Assembly (NCBI RefSeq): GCF_017676385.1
Contig: NZ_JAFFZN010000023.1
Span: forward strand, 1 to 64,000
DNA: 64,000 nt
Direction of reading: 5' to 3'
Origin: Streptomyces spirodelae
GTDB lineage: Bacteria > Actinomycetota > Actinomycetes > Streptomycetales > Streptomycetaceae
Below are positions 36,905 through 43,907 of the stretch, in pieces. The notes beneath the pieces were generated by a model. The model was not told the DNA's origin, did not search any database, and worked only from the letters and a program-made list of their open reading frames with translations. Numbering within the stretch: the first letter of the stretch is position 1; each line of letters starts with the position of its first letter. A program made the translations under genes and the position numbers.

Positions 36905-38157
36905 CACAGCTCCCGGGTCTTCTGGACACCGAGGCGATCCGTAAGGACTTTCCGATCCTGGACCGCCTGGTGCACGACGGGCAGAAGCTCGTCTACCTGG
37001 ACAACGCCGCCACCTCGCAGAAGCCGACCCAGGTGCTCGACGCGCTGGCCGACTACTACGAGAAGCACAACGCCAACGTCCACCGGGGCGTGCATGTGCT
37101 GGCCGAGGAGGCCACGGCGCTGTACGAGGGCGCGCGCGACAAGGTCGCCGCGTTCATCAACGCGCCCAGCCGCGACGAGGTGATCTTCACGAAGAACGCC
37201 TCGGAGTCCCTCAACCTGGTGGCGAACATGCTCGGCTGGGCGGACGAGCCCTACCGCGTCGAGCGGGACACCGAGATCGTCATCACGGAGATGGAGCACC
37301 ACTCCAACATCGTTCCGTGGCAGCTGCTGTCGCAGCGCACCGGCGCGAAGCTGAAGTGGTTCGGGCTCACCGACGAGGGCCGGCTGGACCTGGCCGGGAT
37401 CGAGGAGCTGATCACCGAGCGCACCAAGGTGGTCGCGCTCACGCTCGTCTCCAACATCATGGGCACCTTCAACCCCGTCGAGGACATCGTGCGGCGGGCC
37501 CAGGAAGTGGGCGCCCTGGTCGTGGTGGACGCCTCGCAGGCGGCCCCGCACATGGTGCTGGACGTGCAGGCGCTGCAGGCCGACTTCGTGGCCTTCACCG
37601 GGCACAAGATGTGCGGGCCCACCGGCATCGGCGTGCTGTGGGGGCGCCAGGAGCTGCTCAACGACCTGCCGCCGTTCCTCGGCGGCGGGGAGATGATCGA
37701 GACCGTCACGATGCACTCGTCGACGTACGCTCCGGCACCGCACAAGTTCGAGGCGGGCACTCCTCCGGTGGCCCAGGCCGTCGGGCTGGGCGCCGCCGTG
37801 GACTACCTCTCGGCGATCGGCATGGACCGTATCCAGCAGCACGAGCACGCGCTGACCGAGTACGCGGTGCGCAAGCTCAATCAGATCCCGGACCTGCGGA
37901 TCATCGGCCCGGCCACGGCCGAGGACCGCGGCGCGACGATCTCGTTCACGCTGGGTGACATCCACCCGCACGACGTGGGCCAGGTCCTGGACGAGCAGGG
38001 CATCGCGGTGCGCGTCGGCCACCACTGCGCCCGCCCCGTCTGCCTGCGGTACGGAATTCCTGCGACGACACGAGCGTCGTTCTATCTGTACTCCACGCCC
38101 GCCGAGGTGGACGCCCTGGCGGACGGCCTGGAGCACGTACGGAATTTCTTCGCTTAG
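36901..38157 (+). CDS. sufS: Cysteine desulfurase SufS
   Basis: PLP enzyme that removes sulfur from cysteine and passes it to SufU. It has 418 residues from the GTG at 36901, coupled to sufC. The PLP Lys lies in FTGHKMCGPTGIGVLWG (near 230), and YLDNAATSQKP is the N-terminal cofactor region. The persulfide-forming Cys is in VGHHCARPVCLR near the C-terminus, the group II (SufS) form. sufU follows after nine bases, as expected for the SufS-SufU pair of Gram-positives. Confidence 0.98.
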   Translation: MTQLPGLLDTEAIRKDFPILDRLVHDGQKLVYLDNAATSQKPTQVLDALADYYEKHNANVHRGVHVLAEEATALYEGARDKVAAFINAPSRDEVIFTKNASESLNLVANMLGWADEPYRVERDTEIVITEMEHHSNIVPWQLLSQRTGAKLKWFGLTDEGRLDLAGIEELITERTKVVALTLVSNIMGTFNPVEDIVRRAQEVGALVVVDASQAAPHMVLDVQALQADFVAFTGHKMCGPTGIGVLWGRQELLNDLPPFLGGGEMIETVTMHSSTYAPAPHKFEAGTPPVAQAVGLGAAVDYLSAIGMDRIQQHEHALTEYAVRKLNQIPDLRIIGPATAEDRGATISFTLGDIHPHDVGQVLDEQGIAVRVGHHCARPVCLRYGIPATTRASFYLYSTPAEVDALADGLEHVRNFFA

Positions 38158-38166
38158 GGGCTGTCG

Positions 38167-38640
38167 GTGAAGCTGGACTCGATGTACCAGGAAGTCATCC
38201 TGGACCACTACAAGAATCCGCATGGGCGTGGGCTGCGCGACGGTGACGCCGAAGTGCATCACGTCAACCCGACGTGCGGTGACGAGATCACCTTGCGGGT
38301 GCGGTACGACGGCGACACCATCGAGGACGTGTCGTACGAGGGCCAGGGCTGTTCCATCAGCCAGGCCAGCGCCTCGGTGCTGAACGAGCTGCTGGTCGGC
38401 AAGGATCTGGCCGAGGCCCGCAGAATTCAGGAGAGCTTCCTGGAGCTGATGCAGTCCAAGGGCCAGCTGGAGCCGGACGACAAGATGGAAGACCTGCTGG
38501 AGGACGCCGTGGCGTTCGCCGGGGTCTCGAAGTACCCGGCGCGTGTGAAGTGCGCGCTCTTGAGCTGGATGGCGTGGAAGGACGCGACGGCGCAGGCGCT
38601 GGGGACCGAAGCCGACTCGGCCAAGGAGAAGACCGCATGA
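38167..38640 (+). CDS. sufU: Zinc-dependent sulfurtransferase SufU
   Basis: Accepts persulfide sulfur from SufS and delivers it to the SufBCD scaffold. It is 157 residues, starting at the GTG at 38167 (MKLDSMYQEVILDHYKNP). The three conserved Cys are in NPTCGDEI, EGQGCSISQAS and RVKCALLSW, and an Asp next to the first completes the zinc site. The insertion typical of SufU relative to IscU (LMQSKGQLEPDDKMEDL) is present. The stop overlaps the next gene (ATGA). Confidence 0.97.
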   Translation: MKLDSMYQEVILDHYKNPHGRGLRDGDAEVHHVNPTCGDEITLRVRYDGDTIEDVSYEGQGCSISQASASVLNELLVGKDLAEARRIQESFLELMQSKGQLEPDDKMEDLLEDAVAFAGVSKYPARVKCALLSWMAWKDATAQALGTEADSAKEKTA

Positions 38641-38966
38641 CCGAGATGACCACCAAGCCCGCGAGTGAGGACGAGGTCCGCGAGGCGATGATGGACGTCG
38701 TCGACCCCGAGCTGGGCATCGATGTCGTCAACCTCGGCCTGGTCTACGGCATCCACATCGATGACTCGAACATCGCCACCATCGATATGACGCTCACCTC
38801 GGCGGCCTGCCCGCTGACCGACGTCATCGAGGACCAGGCGCGCTCGGCCACCGAGGGCATCGTCAACGAGCTGAAGATCAACTGGGTCTGGATGCCCCCG
38901 TGGGGCCCGGACAAGATCACCGACGACGGCCGCGAGCAGCTGCGGGCCCTGGGCTTCAACGTCTGA
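38637..38966 (+). CDS. Metal-sulfur cluster assembly factor (SufT-like, DUF59)
   Basis: A 109-residue MIP18/DUF59-family protein, an accessory factor for Fe-S protein maturation (SufT in other bacteria). Family features are VDPELGIDVVNLGLVYGI, MTLTSAACPLTDVIEDQ with the conserved Cys, and INWVWMPPWGPDKITDDGRE. It is the last gene of the suf operon. The ATG overlaps the sufU stop, and a 17-bp terminator hairpin follows 27 bases after its own stop. Confidence 0.95.
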   Translation: MTEMTTKPASEDEVREAMMDVVDPELGIDVVNLGLVYGIHIDDSNIATIDMTLTSAACPLTDVIEDQARSATEGIVNELKINWVWMPPWGPDKITDDGREQLRALGFNV

Positions 38967-38993
38967 GCGCCCCGGCACTTCCGTACGTACGCC

Positions 38994-39030
38994 GAAACGG
39001 CCGCGCACCCACCGGGTGCGCGGCCGTTTC
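38994..39030 (+). terminator. Terminator of the suf operon
   Basis: GAAACGGCCGCGCACCC (38994-39010) pairs perfectly with GGGTGCGCGGCCGTTTC (39014-39030) around an ACC loop. It is the strongest hairpin in the window. Confidence 0.88.
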
Positions 39031-39061
39031 CGTACCCGGTCGCATGACCCCGGGAGACGGG

Positions 39062-39103
39062 TGTGAGTAGTTGCGGTACAGAGAGAGCCGCTGAGGTTGA
39101 TCA
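39062..39103. repeat. Left 42-bp inverted repeat of an accessory cassette
   Basis: The sequence TGTGAGTAGTTGCGGTAC... ending GCCGCTGAGGTTGATCA is the inverted counterpart of 40912-40953. I count 34 identities in 42 positions, with the run AGTTGCGGTAC shared exactly. The repeats point inwards and bound 1.9 kb. Confidence 0.8.
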
Positions 39104-39575
39104 TGGCCCGGCGGGCGTCGGGGTGTGCGGGTCGTCCGGCCGCCGGATACGAACTCGGCGGGGCGGGGATGTCGTCAGCGTCTTGGGAGACCGGCGAAGT
39201 CGGCGTGCGCTTGGGCGACGGCTTCGGGGTACGCCTCCTGTGGGTAGGTGTTGGCGACCGCGCCGGAGCGCGAGCGGCACGTTGAGCCGGGTTCGGCCCG
39301 GCAGCGCGGGCAGGGGCGCCGCTCGACGTCGTCCGCTTCGCCCGGGAAGGCCCTTCTCGAGGGGCCGTCATGCCCTGGATGCCGTCACAAACGATTCGCA
39401 GAAGTGCCCCCAATCCGACTTCGGGTGAGAACGAGTTCTGCGAACCGGAACGGCGCTCCGCGTCCGCCGGGCCGCCGCGTTTGATATTGCTCGCACAAGG
39501 GACCGTTTCCGACGGTAACGCGGTGTGCGGCGGCTACGGCTCCGCGTCGGCTCTTGCGGGTCATGAGTGCGGCTC
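39104..39575. other. Non-coding or degenerate left part of the cassette
   Basis: No credible gene was seen in either strand; the short open frames are low-complexity and Arg-rich. A 9-bp perfect inverted repeat is visible: TTCGCAGAA (39395-39403) and TTCTGCGAA (39436-39444). From about 39380 the base composition is less GC-rich than the core genes. It could be decayed DNA of a mobile element; no transposase motif was recognised. Confidence 0.5.
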
Positions 39576-39606
39576 TTGACCCTCACGTGACGTCAGGCTG
39601 CATAGT
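39576..39606 (+). promoter_or_regulatory. MerR-type promoter and operator
   Basis: TTGACC (39576-39581) and CATAGT (39601-39606) are separated by exactly 19 bases, the long spacer typical of MerR-activated promoters. The spacer contains the near-palindrome CCTCACGTGACGTCAGG (39581-39597), resembling the operators of drug-sensing MerR proteins such as TipA. The start site would fall at the GTG at 39614, predicting a leaderless mRNA. Confidence 0.7.
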
Positions 39607-39613
39607 CGGTGCC

Positions 39614-40729
39614 GTGGAAGATCACTGGACTGTGGGGCGCGTGGCCGGGCTGGCCGACGTGAGCGTCCGCACGCTACATCACTATGACGAGATCGGGCTC
39701 GTGCGTCCGTCGGCGCGGACCGCCGGTGGGTACCGGGCCTACTCGGCGGGAGACGTCGAGCGGCTGAGGGAAGTGCTGGCCTACCGGCGGCTGGGCTTCG
39801 GGTTGCGGGAGGTTGCGGAACTGGTCGGAGACTCGGCCACCGACGCGGTCGCGCACCTGCGTCGACTGCGTGGCCTGCTGCTGGAGCGGCGTGATCGTGC
39901 TGACGCCATGGTGGCGGCCATTGACAGGGAACTCGAGGCACGGGCGAGGGGACTGACGGTGACACCGGAGGAGCAACTGGGGGTGCTCGGTGCACGGCTG
40001 TACGACGTGATCGGCGGCGCTTACACGGCGACGCGGCGTACCGAGCCGCGGATCGCAGCGCAGATCTTGGACGCGCTCGGGGACGCGCGGAAAGTATTGA
40101 ATGTCGGGGCCGGCACCGGCTCCTACGAGCCGACTGATCGCGAGGTGACCGCGGTAGAGCCGTCGGAGGTCATGCGGCGTCAGCGGCCTGCCGGCTCGGC
40201 GCCGTGCGTGGCCGCCGCCGCGGAGAGCCTGCCGTTCGAGGGCCAATCCTTCGACGTCGCGATGGCCGTCTCCACTGTTCACCACTGGGGGGACCCGATA
40301 GCGGGGCTGCGTGAGATGCGGCGCGTGGCCCGCCGAGTAGTGGTGCTCACCTTCGACACCGACGAGCCCGGATGGCAGGACCGGTTCTGGCTTACCCGCG
40401 ACTACCTGCCCGAGTTCGCCGCCGTCCTCGCGGAATTTCCCTCCCTTGCTGGGATGGCCGAAGCGATCGGCGCCCGCGCTGAGCCGGTGCCCATCCCGTG
40501 GGACTGCGCTGACGGCCTGTTCGAGGCGTACTGGCGCAGACCAGGGGCGTATCTGGAGGATCACGTGCGCCGTGCGGTGTCGGTGTGGACGAGGGTCGGG
40601 CCGGAGGCTGAGCAGCGGGCGGTGCGAAGCCTCCGCGACGACCTCGACTCCGGCCGGTGGGCTGAGCGCAACAGCGACCTTGCCGACCTCGATACGGCAG
40701 ACCTCGGCCTCCGCCTACTCATAGCTTGA
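39614..40729 (+). CDS. MerR-family regulator fused to an SAM-dependent methyltransferase
   Basis: A 371-residue two-domain protein. Residues about 5-75 form a MerR HTH-wing domain (WTVGRVAGLADVSVRTLHHY, then LVRPSARTAGGYRAYS), followed by the dimerisation helix (LRRLRGLLLERRDRADAMVA). From about 140 a class I methyltransferase begins: motif I VLNVGAGTGSYEP, an acidic residue after TAVEPS, AAAESLPFEGQSFDVAMAVSTVHHW (motifs II-III) and a C-terminal region with WQDRFWLTRDYLPEF. MerR proteins normally carry a ligand-binding domain here, so a methyltransferase in this position is unusual. The GTG at 39614 fits the promoter; an ATG at 39554 is the longest option. Function is unknown; a drug-responsive resistance or modifying enzyme is a hypothesis. 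Confidence 0.85.
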   Translation: MEDHWTVGRVAGLADVSVRTLHHYDEIGLVRPSARTAGGYRAYSAGDVERLREVLAYRRLGFGLREVAELVGDSATDAVAHLRRLRGLLLERRDRADAMVAAIDRELEARARGLTVTPEEQLGVLGARLYDVIGGAYTATRRTEPRIAAQILDALGDARKVLNVGAGTGSYEPTDREVTAVEPSEVMRRQRPAGSAPCVAAAAESLPFEGQSFDVAMAVSTVHHWGDPIAGLREMRRVARRVVVLTFDTDEPGWQDRFWLTRDYLPEFAAVLAEFPSLAGMAEAIGARAEPVPIPWDCADGLFEAYWRRPGAYLEDHVRRAVSVWTRVGPEAEQRAVRSLRDDLDSGRWAERNSDLADLDTADLGLRLLIA

Positions 40730-40911
40730 GTGGGCACCGGTCCGGACTGACCCGGGCTACTCCTCCTCGTCACCGTCCTCGGGCGCGTCTGGTTCACGGA
40801 AGGGACGCAGGCCCTGACCGGGTACTCCACGACCTCCCACGGCGCCGTCGGCGGCCCGGCGACCTTTCCGTGAACCCCAGCGGCAGGCGCATCCCCTGTG
40901 CTGGCCGACCG
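40730..40911. other. Non-coding right part of the cassette
   Basis: No gene was supported. An inverted repeat is visible: GGTTCACGGAAGG (40791-40803) and the complement CCTTTCCGTGAACC (40863-40876), about 60 bases apart. It may be a structured RNA, an operator pair or the remains of an insertion element. Confidence 0.4.
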
Positions 40912-40953
40912 TGATCGATTTCAGCGGCACTTTCGGTACCGCAACTGTTCACA
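40912..40953. repeat. Right 42-bp inverted repeat of the accessory cassette
   Basis: TGATCGATTTCAGCGGCAC... ending GGTACCGCAACTGTTCACA is the reverse-complement partner of 39062-39103 (34 of 42 positions identical). The resulting unit is 39062-40953. No clear target-site duplication was seen outside it. Confidence 0.8.
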
Positions 40954-40980
40954 GCGGGAGAGCGGTACGAAAAAATGTGT

Positions 40981-41014
40981 GTACGACCGTACGTATCGCT
41001 GTGTACGCTCGTAC
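40981..41014. promoter_or_regulatory. Two operator copies, GTACG-N2-CGTAC, before the SMR pump gene
   Basis: GTACGACCGTAC (40981-40992) and GTACGCTCGTAC (41003-41014) are identical inverted repeats with centres 22 bp apart, two helical turns. The second ends two bases before the SMR start codon. They are probably bound by the TetR protein encoded two genes downstream. Confidence 0.75.
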
Positions 41015-41016
41015 GC

Positions 41017-41337
41017 ATGGTCTATATGACGCTGGCGGGCGCGATCCTCGCCGAGGTGCTGGGGACGACCGCGATGAAGTACAGCGACGGCTTCAGCAGG
41101 CTGGTGCCCTCGCTGGTCACGGCGGCCGGCTATCTGGTGGCGTTCGTGCTGCTCGCGCAGACTCTCAAGAGCATGTCCGTGGGGACCGCCTATGCCATCT
41201 GGTCCGGCGCCGGAACCGCGGCCATCGCGCTGATCGGCATGGTGTTCATCGGAGAGGCGGTCACCGCCATGAAGATCCTCGGCCTGCTGCTGGTCATCTG
41301 CGGCGTGGTCGTCCTCAACCTGGGAGGAGCACACTGA
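41017..41337 (+). CDS. SMR-family multidrug efflux protein (EmrE/QacE-like)
   Basis: A 106-residue protein with four predicted transmembrane helices, belonging to the small multidrug resistance family of proton-coupled exporters of cationic drugs. The essential Glu is at position 13 in GAILAEVLGTTAMKYSDGF, equivalent to Glu14 of EmrE. GTAYAIWSGAGTAAIALIG in helix 3 is also conserved. The start is the ATG at 41017, right after the second operator, with TACGCT (41004-41009) as a possible -10 and therefore perhaps a leaderless message. The stop overlaps the TetR start (TGATG). Confidence 0.94.
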   Translation: MVYMTLAGAILAEVLGTTAMKYSDGFSRLVPSLVTAAGYLVAFVLLAQTLKSMSVGTAYAIWSGAGTAAIALIGMVFIGEAVTAMKILGLLLVICGVVVLNLGGAH

Positions 41338-41909
41338 TGGGCCGGCGCTACGACCCCGAGCGGCGGCAGCGCATCATCGACGCGGCGATCCGGACAGTGG
41401 AGCTGAAGGGCATCTCGGCGCTGAGCCACCGCTCGGTCGCGGCCGAGGCCGATGTGCCGCTCGGCTCCACGACGTACCACTTCGCGAGCCTGGACGACCT
41501 GCTCGTCGCGGCGCTGCGGCAGGTCACCTGCGGGCCGCAGTCCGGGCTCGAGACATGGGATGCCGAGCTGTCGGGCGACGAGCCGCTGCTGGACGCGCTG
41601 ACCCGGATCCTGGAGGAATACACCTCCGGCGCGCACGGGCGCATCCGGCTGGAGTACGAGCTGTATCTGGCCGCACTGCGCCGCCCCGCCCTCCAGCCGG
41701 TCGCGGCGGCCTGGATCGACGACTGGGTCGAGGTGGTCGGCCGCCACACCGCCGACCTCGCCACCGCGCGGGCGCTGGCGGCGCTGATCGACGGGCTGCT
41801 GCTGCAGTTCCTGCTCACCGACCGGCCCTTCGACCGGACCGAGGTGCGCTCGGCGCTCGCCCGGGTGCTCGGCGAACCGGCACCGCCCACCGGCCGTGAC
41901 GAACCGTGA
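41337..41909 (+). CDS. TetR-family repressor of the SMR pump
   Basis: A 190-residue TetR regulator. The N-terminal HTH is GISALSHRSVAAEADVPLGSTTYHFASLDDLLVAAL, typical of the family, and the C-terminal helices form the ligand-binding and dimer domain. It is translationally coupled to the SMR gene (TGATG), so pump and repressor are made together. The double operator upstream indicates autoregulation. The ligand is presumably a pump substrate. Confidence 0.92.
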   Translation: MGRRYDPERRQRIIDAAIRTVELKGISALSHRSVAAEADVPLGSTTYHFASLDDLLVAALRQVTCGPQSGLETWDAELSGDEPLLDALTRILEEYTSGAHGRIRLEYELYLAALRRPALQPVAAAWIDDWVEVVGRHTADLATARALAALIDGLLLQFLLTDRPFDRTEVRSALARVLGEPAPPTGRDEP

Positions 41910-41973
41910 CGGCCGCTGCCCGACCTGTGGACCGGTTCGTCATTCCCTACCCGGGCCGGATAGCGTTCCAGGT

Positions 41974-42966
41974 ATGACCGAAGCACCCACCTCTCCCAGC
42001 ACCACCGGCGCCGTCGCCGCCGGCCTCGCCACCGTCGCCGCCGACGGTACTGTCCTGGACACCTGGTTTCCGCAGCCGGAGCTCGTCGCCGAGCCCGGCC
42101 CCGCCGGAAGCGAGCGGCTGAGCGCGGAGCGCGCCGCTGAGCTGCTCGGCGAGAGCGCGCCGCAGGCCCTCGGTGCGGACCCCCGCCGCGGGGTCGAGGT
42201 CGTGGCCGTCCGTACGGTCATCTCCTCCCTGGACGACAAGCCGCTGGACGCCCACGACGTCTATCTGCGGCTGCACCTGCTCAGCCACCGGCTGGTCAAG
42301 CCGCACGGCCTCAGCCTCGAAGGGCAGTTCGCCCACCTGGCCAATGTCGCCTGGACCAACCTCGGCCCCGTGCCGGTGGACAAGGTCGAAGAGGTCCGGC
42401 TCGCCGCTCGCGCCTCGGGCGCGCACCTGACCGTGACCAGCGTCGACAAGTTCCCGCGGATGACCGACTACGTGGTGCCCAAGGGCGTGCGCATCGGTGA
42501 CGCCGACCGCGTACGGCTCGGCGCCCACCTGGCCGAGGGCACCACGGTCATGCACGAGGGGTTCTGCAACTTCAACGCCGGAACCCTGGGCACCTCGATG
42601 GTCGAGGGCCGGATCAGCGCGGGCGTCGTCCTCGGCGACGGCACCGACCTCGGCGGCGGCGCCTCGATCATGGGCACCCTCTCCGGCGGCGGCAAGCAGA
42701 TCATCTCCATCGGCGAGCGCTGCCTGATCGGCGCCGAGGCGGGCATCGGCATCTCGCTCGGCGACGACTCCGTGGTGGAGGCCGGTCTCTACGTCACGGC
42801 CGGCACCCGCGTCACGCTCCCGGACGGCAAGATCGTCAAGGCGCTGGAGCTGTCCGGCGCCACCAACCTGCTCTTCCGCCGCAACTCGGTGACCGGCGCC
42901 GTCGAGGCCCTGCAGCGCAGCGGTTCCTGGGGCGGTCTGAACGAGGCGCTGCACAGCCACAACTGA
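41974..42966 (+). CDS. dapD: 2,3,4,5-tetrahydropyridine-2,6-dicarboxylate N-succinyltransferase
   Basis: Succinylates tetrahydrodipicolinate in lysine and diaminopimelate synthesis, which supplies the peptidoglycan cross-link residue. It is 330 residues, the actinobacterial type. The C-terminal left-handed beta-helix is shown by hexapeptide-like repeats from about residue 180 (RIGDADRVRLGAHLAEGTTV, then ISAGVVLGDGTDLGGGASI). GFCNFNAGTLGTSMVEGRIS is a family active-site block. TAGCGT (41961-41966) lies seven bases before the ATG, suggesting a leaderless mRNA. It is on the same strand as the TetR gene but probably independent. Confidence 0.96.
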   Translation: MTEAPTSPSTTGAVAAGLATVAADGTVLDTWFPQPELVAEPGPAGSERLSAERAAELLGESAPQALGADPRRGVEVVAVRTVISSLDDKPLDAHDVYLRLHLLSHRLVKPHGLSLEGQFAHLANVAWTNLGPVPVDKVEEVRLAARASGAHLTVTSVDKFPRMTDYVVPKGVRIGDADRVRLGAHLAEGTTVMHEGFCNFNAGTLGTSMVEGRISAGVVLGDGTDLGGGASIMGTLSGGGKQIISIGERCLIGAEAGIGISLGDDSVVEAGLYVTAGTRVTLPDGKIVKALELSGATNLLFRRNSVTGAVEALQRSGSWGGLNEALHSHN

Positions 42967-43063
42967 GCATCCCTGCTGGGATCGGTCACAACTGGGCAAC
43001 CGATCGGGCGGCAGCCCCGACGGCAGTCCCGCGCGCATGCCCGTAGGCCATAGGCTTGCGGGC

Positions 43064-43900
43064 ATGCGCGATCTTGGGGCCGGACTGCGGTACTTGGGGC
43101 GGGGACAGCAGTGGGTGCTCACCCACGGGCGGTGGTTCGGATTCGGGCTGTTGCCCGCGCTGATCACTCTTGTCCTCTATGCGGCGGCCCTCACGGCGCT
43201 CGGCTTCTGGGCCGACGACATCGCCACCTGGGCCACGCCCTTCGCCGACGACTGGGGCACCACCGGACGGGCGCTGACCCGGGGGGTCTTCGCCGTCATG
43301 CTGTGGCTCGGCGTGCTGATGCTGGCGGTGGTCACCTTCGCCGCCGTCGCGCTGCTGATCGGCGATCCCTTCTACGAGAAGCTCTCGGAGCAGGTGGAGG
43401 AGAGCGAGGGCGAGCTGCCCGAGGGCATGGTCGAGGAGTCACTGCTGCGCGGGCTGTGGACCTCGCTGCGCGACAGCCTCTACGTCCTCCTCCGGACGCT
43501 GCTGTTCACGATCCCGCTGTTCTTTCTCGGCTTTGTGCCGTTCATCGGGCAGACGGTCGTACCAGTGGTCGGCATCTGTGTCTCCGGCTTCTTCCTCACC
43601 CTGGAGCTCGCCTCGGTCGGACTGCAGCGCCGGGGCGTACCCGTGCGGGAGCGGCTTGCGATGCTGCGCCGGCGCAAGGCGCTGGCGCTCGGCTTCGGGG
43701 CGCCCCTGGTCCTGGCCTTCCTGGTGCCGCTGCTCGCTGTCCCCTTGATGCCGGGCGCTGTCGCGGGGGCGACGCTGCTGGTTCGGGATCTTGTGGGGGC
43801 GCCGCCCGCGCCGGGCCCCGCAATGGGTGGCCCGGCACCTCAGGGGCTGCCGCCTGCGTACGGTATGCCGCAGTACGGTCAGCCGGGGGCGCCCCGCTGA
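43064..43900 (+). CDS. EI24 domain (CysZ-like) membrane protein
   Basis: A 278-residue integral membrane protein with about four to six hydrophobic segments. The conserved EI24 pattern is LIGDPFYEKLSEQVEE, then a helix with FTIPLFFLGFVPFIGQTVVPVVG. In E. coli the related CysZ supports sulfate uptake; in actinobacteria the function is unknown. The C-terminus is Pro/Gly-rich and cytoplasmic (MGGPAPQGLPPAYGMPQYG). TAGGCT (43051-43056) lies seven bases before the ATG, so the mRNA may be leaderless. Its stop is seven bases from the convergent nuclease gene. Confidence 0.85.
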   Translation: MRDLGAGLRYLGRGQQWVLTHGRWFGFGLLPALITLVLYAAALTALGFWADDIATWATPFADDWGTTGRALTRGVFAVMLWLGVLMLAVVTFAAVALLIGDPFYEKLSEQVEESEGELPEGMVEESLLRGLWTSLRDSLYVLLRTLLFTIPLFFLGFVPFIGQTVVPVVGICVSGFFLTLELASVGLQRRGVPVRERLAMLRRRKALALGFGAPLVLAFLVPLLAVPLMPGAVAGATLLVRDLVGAPPAPGPAMGGPAPQGLPPAYGMPQYGQPGAPR

Positions 43901-43907
43901 GAGGCGA

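Noticed and set aside
39097..39285. Short plus-strand frame within the left part of the cassette, considered as a transposase fragment
   Set aside because: The product has no DDE, HTH or zinc motif and is low complexity; it begins inside the 42-bp repeat.
40726..40914. Short plus-strand frame after the MerR-methyltransferase gene
   Set aside because: Arg/Pro-rich product, overlapping the inverted repeat at 40791-40876; no ribosome-binding site.
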